64,000 nucleotides of DNA from Bacillota bacterium (GTDB lineage Bacteria; Bacillota; Clostridia; Lachnospirales; Bianqueaceae). Where the stretch lies: positions 33,988 through 97,987 of the forward strand of contig JAFRZL010000027.1 in assembly GCA_017442535.1 (NCBI GenBank), given 5' to 3'. Position numbers and translations under genes: made by a program. The stretch's first letter is position 1. The number at the start of each line of letters is the position of its first letter. The notes beneath the pieces are model-generated. The model worked only from the letters and a program-made list of their open reading frames with translations. It did not search any database and was not told the DNA's origin. Shown piece by piece: positions 59,992 through 64,000 of the stretch.

Positions 59992-60926
59992 TTGGATCCT
60001 TCCTTTCCTGATTGAGTTTTGGCCGCGAAGAGCGCCAGTTTGCAGTACATATCTTCCAGAATCAGGCGGCTGTCCACCCGGCGGTATACCCGGATGGTCC
60101 GGGACGGATCGGGCGCGGGCCCGTATGTCATATCGGGCAGAATGCGGGGGGCCGGGATCCGGTCGTATTCAAAACGATGTTCGTAAAGGATCAGGCCGGG
60201 GGCAGGGCTGTCGCCGAGCACCCAGGTTTCACCGGTGCGGAAGGCGCTCCGGCGGGCGGCTTCTGTCAGCGAGCAGGCCACGAGCTGGTCAAAGAGGTAG
60301 CGGCCGATTTCGCCGCAGGGACGGACACGGTATTCAAGTTCGGCCATGGAGACCGGCATCATTTCATAGACGTTCTTGGGGACCTGCCAGAGGTCGATTC
60401 CCGAGGCCATCACGACATTGACCGCGTTCACATCGTTGCCCAGGTTGAATTCGGGGGCTCCTGCTGGATAACGGCCTCCGCCGATCCAGATGGCGGTGAG
60501 GCGGCCTGCGATCCGGGGCTCCAGCAAATAGGCTGACGCGAGATCCGTCAGCGGTCCCAGAAAAGTGACATACAGGGGACGGGGATCGTCCTTCATTGCT
60601 TCGCGGATGATGGTCCGGGCGCCCTCGCTGTCCACCGGCGTCTCTTCGTTAGGCAGCGCATGCGGCGCGCCATGGACCACGACGCCCTCGGGATCCATTC
60701 CCAGTTTGCCGAATATGCGGATCAGCTCATCATAGCTGTCCTGCATCGTATGCGGGTTCCTGGTGCCGAAATGCGCCGCGACCATCGCCACGTTGTCAAA
60801 CTTGGGGGACAGCAGTGTGTGCGTGATCGCGAACTGATCATCGCCCTCATTCGCGGCGTCGGTATCCGTGATCACACGGACCCTCTTCTCGTCGGGCATG
60901 GGGAACGCATAGGCTTCATAAATCAT
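59988..60926 (-). CDS. Nucleoside hydrolase-like protein (IunH fold)
   Basis: A 312-residue protein with the calcium-site motif of nucleoside hydrolases in altered form, ITDTDAANEGDDQFA (about 20-34), VTFLGPLTDLASAYL (about 119) and EFNLGNDVNAVNVV (about 153-166; usual form N-x-x-x-D-P). The NE insertion in the first motif and lack of the usual active-site His in the C-terminal part resemble the DUF1593-type and other sugar-specific branches, so it may act on ribosyl or other glycosyl compounds. It has a promoter with a palindrome. Start ATG 60924-60926 with GGAGGCCGCG. Confidence 0.75.
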   Translation of the reverse strand: MIYEAYAFPMPDEKRVRVITDTDAANEGDDQFAITHTLLSPKFDNVAMVAAHFGTRNPHTMQDSYDELIRIFGKLGMDPEGVVVHGAPHALPNEETPVDSEGARTIIREAMKDDPRPLYVTFLGPLTDLASAYLLEPRIAGRLTAIWIGGGRYPAGAPEFNLGNDVNAVNVVMASGIDLWQVPKNVYEMMPVSMAELEYRVRPCGEIGRYLFDQLVACSLTEAARRSAFRTGETWVLGDSPAPGLILYEHRFEYDRIPAPRILPDMTYGPAPDPSRTIRVYRRVDSRLILEDMYCKLALFAAKTQSGKEGSK

Positions 60927-60953
60927 ACGCGGCCTCCTTCCTTAAAACGGCAG

Positions 60954-61028
60954 CCCCATATATTGTATGATATGGGGAACAATTCTACCATTTTACCGTA
61001 TCATACCACAAGAAAAGCGAATAGACAA
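60954..61028 (-). promoter_or_regulatory. Promoter and leader palindrome of the nucleoside hydrolase-like operon
   Basis: TTGTCT (61023-61028), 17 bases, TATGAT (61000-61005) on the minus strand. In the leader is an inverted repeat CCCCATAT...ATATGGGG (60954-60977) that could be an operator or a hairpin. Confidence 0.6.
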
Positions 61029-61040
61029 GTTTTTTCTGAA

Positions 61041-61709
61041 TTAAGTCCCGGAAACCGGGGGAAAAGCTCGTAACAGGTGTATCGGCTTGCCCTGCGCTGT
61101 GAAAAAGATCTCGTATTCGGTCATGATATTGTCCCCGGCATAGGGTGAGGCCTGCAGATCGTCCTCCCGGACGCCGATCCTCCACCCGTCTTCGGCGAGG
61201 CTCTGCAGTGAGAATGCAAAGAGGTCATCACTGTCTGTTTTCAGCTGCAGACAGCCGTCCGGCGTCATGATCCGCCGGTAGATCGGCAGGAAGCGGTCCG
61301 AGGTCAGGCGCCGTTTACAGTGCTTGACCTTGGGCCAGGGGTCGCTGAAATTCAGATAGATCCGGCTGATTTCGCCATTCGCGAAAATCTCGCCGAGCTG
61401 CAGGGCTTCTGCCCGGATGAGCCGCAGGTGATGCGGAGCCTGATCCTCTGCGACCGCATCCATCCGCTGCGCCGCGCGGCAGAGGACCGAACTGATCCGC
61501 TCAAGCCCGATCCACCCGGCCTCCGGCTCCTGACGCGCCATTTCTTCCAGAAAGCGGCCTTTGCCGCATCCGATCTCCAGACAGAGAGGCGCCTCCGGGG
61601 CGATACCGAGACTCTCCCTCCACTTGCCCCTGTTTGCAAAAGGCTCCTGCTCCACATATTCCGACGCGGCCAGAATCTGCGGTGAATTTTTGACATAGTG
61701 ACTGCGCAT
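61041..61709 (-). CDS. trmB: tRNA (guanine-N7-)-methyltransferase
   Basis: A 222-residue SAM-dependent enzyme that makes m7G46 in tRNA. Motifs: LCLEIGCGKGRFLEEMA (about 42-58, SAM site), WIGLERI (about 68), RIYLNFSDPWPKVKHCKRR (about 115-133, TrmB signature with the D-P-W-P core), and LKTDSDDLFAFS (about 157). The start at ATG 61707-61709 follows AAAGGAATGCG; a longer frame runs through the tRNA gene and is not used. The neighbour tRNA-Lys lies directly upstream. Confidence 0.95.
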   Translation of the reverse strand: MRSHYVKNSPQILAASEYVEQEPFANRGKWRESLGIAPEAPLCLEIGCGKGRFLEEMARQEPEAGWIGLERISSVLCRAAQRMDAVAEDQAPHHLRLIRAEALQLGEIFANGEISRIYLNFSDPWPKVKHCKRRLTSDRFLPIYRRIMTPDGCLQLKTDSDDLFAFSLQSLAEDGWRIGVREDDLQASPYAGDNIMTEYEIFFTAQGKPIHLLRAFPPVSGT

Positions 61710-61737
61710 GACGCATTCCTTTCTTACGGAAAATATG

Positions 61738-61763
61738 AAAAGACCGCCTGTTAAGAGGCGGTC
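61738..61763 (-). terminator. Terminator after tRNA-Lys
   Basis: GACCGCCT/AGGCGGTC arms (61742-61749, 61756-61763), then TTTTC on the minus strand, six bases past the tRNA. It overlaps the leader of trmB. Confidence 0.75.
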
Positions 61764-61768
61764 GTTAG

Positions 61769-61841
61769 TGAGCCATTCGGGATTCGAACCCGAGACACCT
61801 GGATTAAAAGTCCAGTGCTCTACCGACTGAGCTAATGGCCC
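61769..61841 (-). tRNA. tRNA-Lys (anticodon UUU)
   Basis: A 73-base tRNA with acceptor GGGCCAT/ATGGCTC (one G.U pair), D arm GCTCAGTCGGTAGAGC, anticodon loop CTTTTAA and T arm GTTCGAATC. Discriminator A; CCA not encoded. A promoter lies just upstream. Confidence 0.96.
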
Positions 61842-61864
61842 ACTTTGCTTGGTCAGCAAACTGT

Positions 61865-61893
61865 ACTATAACACAGTTTGCGGCAAAAGTCAA
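61865..61893 (-). promoter_or_regulatory. Promoter for tRNA-Lys
   Basis: TTGACT (61888-61893), 17 bases, TATAGT (61865-61870) on the minus strand. It starts where the upstream terminator's T run ends. Confidence 0.8.
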
Positions 61894-61930
61894 ATAGAAA
61901 AATGCGGATCGGGCAAAAAAACCGCATTTT
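61894..61930 (-). terminator. Terminator after the CPBP gene
   Basis: AAAATGCGG/CCGCATTTT arms (61899-61907, 61922-61930), T run on the minus strand, four bases past the stop codon. Confidence 0.75.
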
Positions 61931-61933
61931 GAC

Positions 61934-62890
61934 TCATACCAGCAGGCAAAGTCCGGCGAAAACCAGGATGCAGCCCGCAAAAAAGGCCAATCCGGGCAGC
62001 ATTTCGCGCAGGGACAAGGGCGTCCGGCCATTCTCCGTCCCGCCGCGCAGCAGATAATCTCTGCCGTTTACGCGGAAGATCCGGATCATGCACCACAGGC
62101 TGACCCCCAGCGTCAGCAGCGCGATCGGGAGGCTCTGCAGGGCAGCGCTGAGGACCTCCGCACGGGACACCTCCGCGGTCGCCTCCTCCGCCGGCGTTAC
62201 ATACGCCAGCACCATCTGTATGCCGTTAATCAGAAAATGCACCAGCATCGACGGAAAGATTGAGTCGGACCCGATGGCCAGCATCGTGCAGAAAAACCCG
62301 AAAATCGCCGCATAAATGGCCTGTTGGGGATTCATGTGCAGCATGCCGAAGAAAAGCCCGCCGAGCACCGCGGCAGCGAATGTGCGGACCTCGCGGCAGC
62401 CGTTCAGATAGAGTCCGCGGCAGAGGCTCTCTTCAAAAACCGCAGGCAGCACAGCCATCAGGATCAGGGTCACCCACATCGGCTGGCTCAGATAATTCAC
62501 CATCGCGTCTTCCAGATAGTTGTGGAAGAATAAGGAGCTGAGCGCGGAGATGACCATCATGGACGGCTGGATCAGAACCGCGAACAGCGCTGCCAGCACG
62601 AAAGTGTATTTGCTGCGCGGCATCTTAAGCCGCAGAACCTGTGCCGGCTTCCGGCCTGGATCCCTGCGGCCTAAGATCTGCAGATAGATCACCAGCGGAA
62701 TGGTGAACTGCAGCCCGTAAAACAGAATATACTGCAGCGCAACCGAATCCGTATCGAGCGTTTTCATCAGCAGCGCGATCGCGGCGCTGCCCGCCACCAT
62801 CACGCCCATCATAATAAAGGCGAACCGGTTGGCCGAGGTAAAGGCGTGCCCCCGCCTCTCCCCGGATTCTCCGATCTGGAACGGATTCAT
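61934..62890 (-). CDS. CPBP family intramembrane protease (CAAX/Abi)
   Basis: A 318-residue protein with eight or so membrane segments. Catalytic motifs: EESLCRGLYLNG (about 153-164, motif 1 E-E-x-x-x-R), GLFFGMLHMNPQQ (about 178-190, motif 2) and SMLVHFLINGIQMV (about 213-226, motif 3 with His). Bacterial CPBP proteins act in prenyl-type processing, bacteriocin maturation or immunity; here no peptide gene is near. It starts three bases after the trxA stop codon, so the two form an operon. Confidence 0.9.
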   Translation of the reverse strand: MNPFQIGESGERRGHAFTSANRFAFIMMGVMVAGSAAIALLMKTLDTDSVALQYILFYGLQFTIPLVIYLQILGRRDPGRKPAQVLRLKMPRSKYTFVLAALFAVLIQPSMMVISALSSLFFHNYLEDAMVNYLSQPMWVTLILMAVLPAVFEESLCRGLYLNGCREVRTFAAAVLGGLFFGMLHMNPQQAIYAAIFGFFCTMLAIGSDSIFPSMLVHFLINGIQMVLAYVTPAEEATAEVSRAEVLSAALQSLPIALLTLGVSLWCMIRIFRVNGRDYLLRGGTENGRTPLSLREMLPGLAFFAGCILVFAGLCLLV

Positions 62891-62893
62891 TGC

Positions 62894-63211
62894 TTACAGC
62901 AGCGTGTCAAGCTTTGCGGCGATCGTATTGCGGGGCACCGCTCCGACGATCTGGTCCACCATCTTGCCGTCTTTGATAAAGGCAAGCATCGGGATGCTCA
63001 TGATCTTAAACGCCTGCGAAACCGCCGGGCACTCATCCACATTTACCTTGCAGAACTTGATCTTACCCTCGTATTCAGCGGAGAGACGCTCCACGACCGG
63101 GCCGACCATACGGCACGGGCCACACCAGTCCGCGTAAAAATCTACCAGTACCGGCAGTCCGGCCTGCATCACTTCCTGCATGAAAGATTCATCATTCACT
63201 GCATGTACCAT
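62894..63211 (-). CDS. trxA: Thioredoxin
   Basis: A 105-residue thioredoxin with active site WCGPC (Cys30, Cys33) in VDFYADWCGPCRMVGPVVE, conserved SIPMLAFIKDG with the cis-Pro (about 74), and GAVPRNTIAAKLD at the end. It keeps cytoplasmic thiols reduced. A strong promoter is 33 bases upstream and CPBP follows. Confidence 0.97.
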   Translation of the reverse strand: MVHAVNDESFMQEVMQAGLPVLVDFYADWCGPCRMVGPVVERLSAEYEGKIKFCKVNVDECPAVSQAFKIMSIPMLAFIKDGKMVDQIVGAVPRNTIAAKLDTLL

Positions 63212-63243
63212 AATAAAACCTCCCTCTTTTCAATAGTGGCCAC

Positions 63244-63272
63244 ATTATACCATAAAAAGGGAGATTTGTAAA
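63244..63272 (-). promoter_or_regulatory. Promoter for trxA
   Basis: TTTACA (63267-63272), 17 bases, TATAAT (63244-63249) on the minus strand. Confidence 0.8.
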
Positions 63273-63286
63273 TCAGAAGCTTTAAA

Positions 63287-63541
63287 TCATTGCTTATCGT
63301 CCGGACCGAATGATATGCTTTGCCGAGTAGGCCTAATCTGAAACAACCCGTGTTTGTTGCAGCAGGCGCAGATCTTTTGCACACGGTTTCGCTTAAACCC
63401 GGCTTCCGCGCCGCCTTCCGGATAGAGTTTGACGAGCTGGATTTCCCGGTCGGATATGGCGGCGAGGAAAGAGATGTAGTGGTCTTTGTTCATCGGATGA
63501 TCCACGGTAACGTAATATTCATCCTCGCTCCTGGAAACCAT
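63287..63541 (-). pseudogene. N-terminally truncated desulfoferrodoxin-like domain
   Basis: An 84-codon frame codes a domain like the C-terminal part of desulfoferrodoxin or of HTH regulators that carry one: VDHPMNKDHYISFLAAI (about 13-29, two iron-type His), IQLVKLYPEGGAEAGF, and ICACCNKHGLFQI (about 57-69, Cys and His ligands). The start lacks a ribosome site, and upstream in the same frame is a stop, so the N-terminal part (an HTH or rubredoxin-like domain in relatives) is missing. The tail after GLF looks out of frame. It is probably a remnant. Confidence 0.6.
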
Positions 63542-63703
63542 AAGTTAAACGATTTTGTATAGGTCATTTAGCACAGATTATCAGGATTATTTGCATTACC
63601 TATAAATCTTGGACTATCAAGATTTTTGTTGTCACCTGATATCTTCATTATCGTGCATAAGTTCAAAAATGCAACCCATTTGACGAGAATAGAATGTTAA
63701 CTA

Positions 63704-64000
63704 TTACGTCCAAATTAACCAGAAGTATAGATATCCGGTCATCACTGCAACTAAGGTGTAAGGAAGACCAATTCGCATAAACTCTGTAAACGCTACCTGA
63801 TATCCTTCTTTTCTAAGCATCCCAACAGCAGCAATATTAGCAGATGCACCAATAGGGGTAATGTTTCCGCCTAAGGTAGCACCGGACAGCAACCCGAAGT
63901 ACAGAAGATACGGTTCAATCCCCAGCGTAGCCGTTACAGCCGTCAGAACAGGCAGCATCGTCGCCACGTATGGGATATTGTCTACAAAGGCAGAAATCAA
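63704..64000 (-). CDS. Ion transporter, ArsB/NhaD/SLC13-type (partial, N-terminus outside window)
   Basis: The last 98 or more residues of an ion transporter superfamily membrane protein. The block FVDNIPYVATMLPVLTAV, then GGNITPIGASANIAAVGML, is the second inverted-repeat motif of the ArsB/NhaD/CitM group. The C-terminal helix is YTLVAVMTGYLYFWLIWT. The reading frame is open to the window end. The ion (Na+/H+, arsenite or dicarboxylate) cannot be told from this part. Confidence 0.85.
   Translation of the reverse strand: MISAFVDNIPYVATMLPVLTAVTATLGIEPYLLYFGLLSGATLGGNITPIGASANIAAVGMLRKEGYQVAFTEFMRIGLPYTLVAVMTGYLYFWLIWT

Noticed and set aside
61710..61859. 50-codon N-terminal extension of trmB
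   Set aside because: This frame is a read-through of the tRNA-Lys gene and a terminator; the start at 61709 has a proper ribosome site.
1..64000. Insertion sequences, prophage or transposase genes
   Set aside because: No transposase, integrase or phage structural protein could be recognised on either strand.

Overview
The window looks like chromosomal DNA from a Gram-positive anaerobe of the Clostridia, most like a Lachnospiraceae relative. The basis is a type III glutamine synthetase, RF2 with a programmed frameshift, a CUT1 transporter of LplABC type, several lipoproteins with Ser/Glu/Pro linkers, VanRS-like and partner-switching regulators, M48, CPBP and DUF3048 proteins, and many TTGACA-17-TATAAT promoters. 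Most of it is moderately GC-rich; the first 3.4 kb, about 20.65-21.37 kb and the last 0.5 kb are visibly AT-rich. Almost every gene is on the minus strand. Only agrB, agrD and one lipoprotein gene (45404-46345) are on the plus strand. The assignment to a family of organisms is inference.

Layout. 1-3.4 kb: an AT-rich agr-type peptide-signalling locus (GHKL kinase, AgrB, AgrD) beside a small secreted protein and an ABC-2 permease cut by the window edge. 3.4-14 kb: a receiver-domain protein overlapping dnaE, a hydrolase lipoprotein, prfB with a +1 frameshift site, a 700-base gene-free interval with two 165-base structured direct repeats, and secA. 14.3-20.7 kb: a P-type ATPase, glnN, a YiaK-type reductase, and a small membrane-anchored protein behind a long leader. 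21.4-31.2 kb: a P-loop kinase-like protein, a VanS/VanR-like pair, ilvE, a gluconate 5-dehydrogenase-like SDR, ispE, a serine-less hydrolase-like protein, a phosphoribosyltransferase-like protein, GH105 and an M48 protease.

31.4-34.9 kb: tRNA-Ser(GCU), then a compact cassette of type VII secretion-associated genes: two WXG100-like proteins, DUF4176, a two-TM protein, a putative secreted effector, and a first gene with no visible start codon. No EssC or other machinery is present. 34.9-45.2 kb: a carbohydrate-use operon with solute-binding lipoprotein, two permeases, a TIM-barrel isomerase, a PreA-like flavoprotein, a heparinase II/III-type lyase and a GH2 enzyme. GH105, the SDR and YiaK elsewhere suggest use of uronic-acid polysaccharides.

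45.4-53 kb: a repeat-linker lipoprotein, then an operon of partner-switching regulators (STAS, SpoIIE phosphatase, RsbW-like kinase) running into a PHP phosphoesterase, a 49-residue membrane protein, a VanX-like dipeptidase and a YdcF-like protein. 53-64 kb: two MATE pumps, a Gfo/Idh/MocA oxidoreductase, an MFS transporter, a DUF3048 lipoprotein, a nucleoside-hydrolase-like protein, trmB, tRNA-Lys(UUU), a CPBP protease, thioredoxin, a truncated desulfoferrodoxin-like remnant and the C-terminus of an ion transporter.

The signals I rate highest are the twin structured repeats with a covarying stem, the type VII cassette with a damaged first gene, the AgrD peptide with no cysteine or serine in its core, and the prfB frameshift site using UAA instead of UGA.
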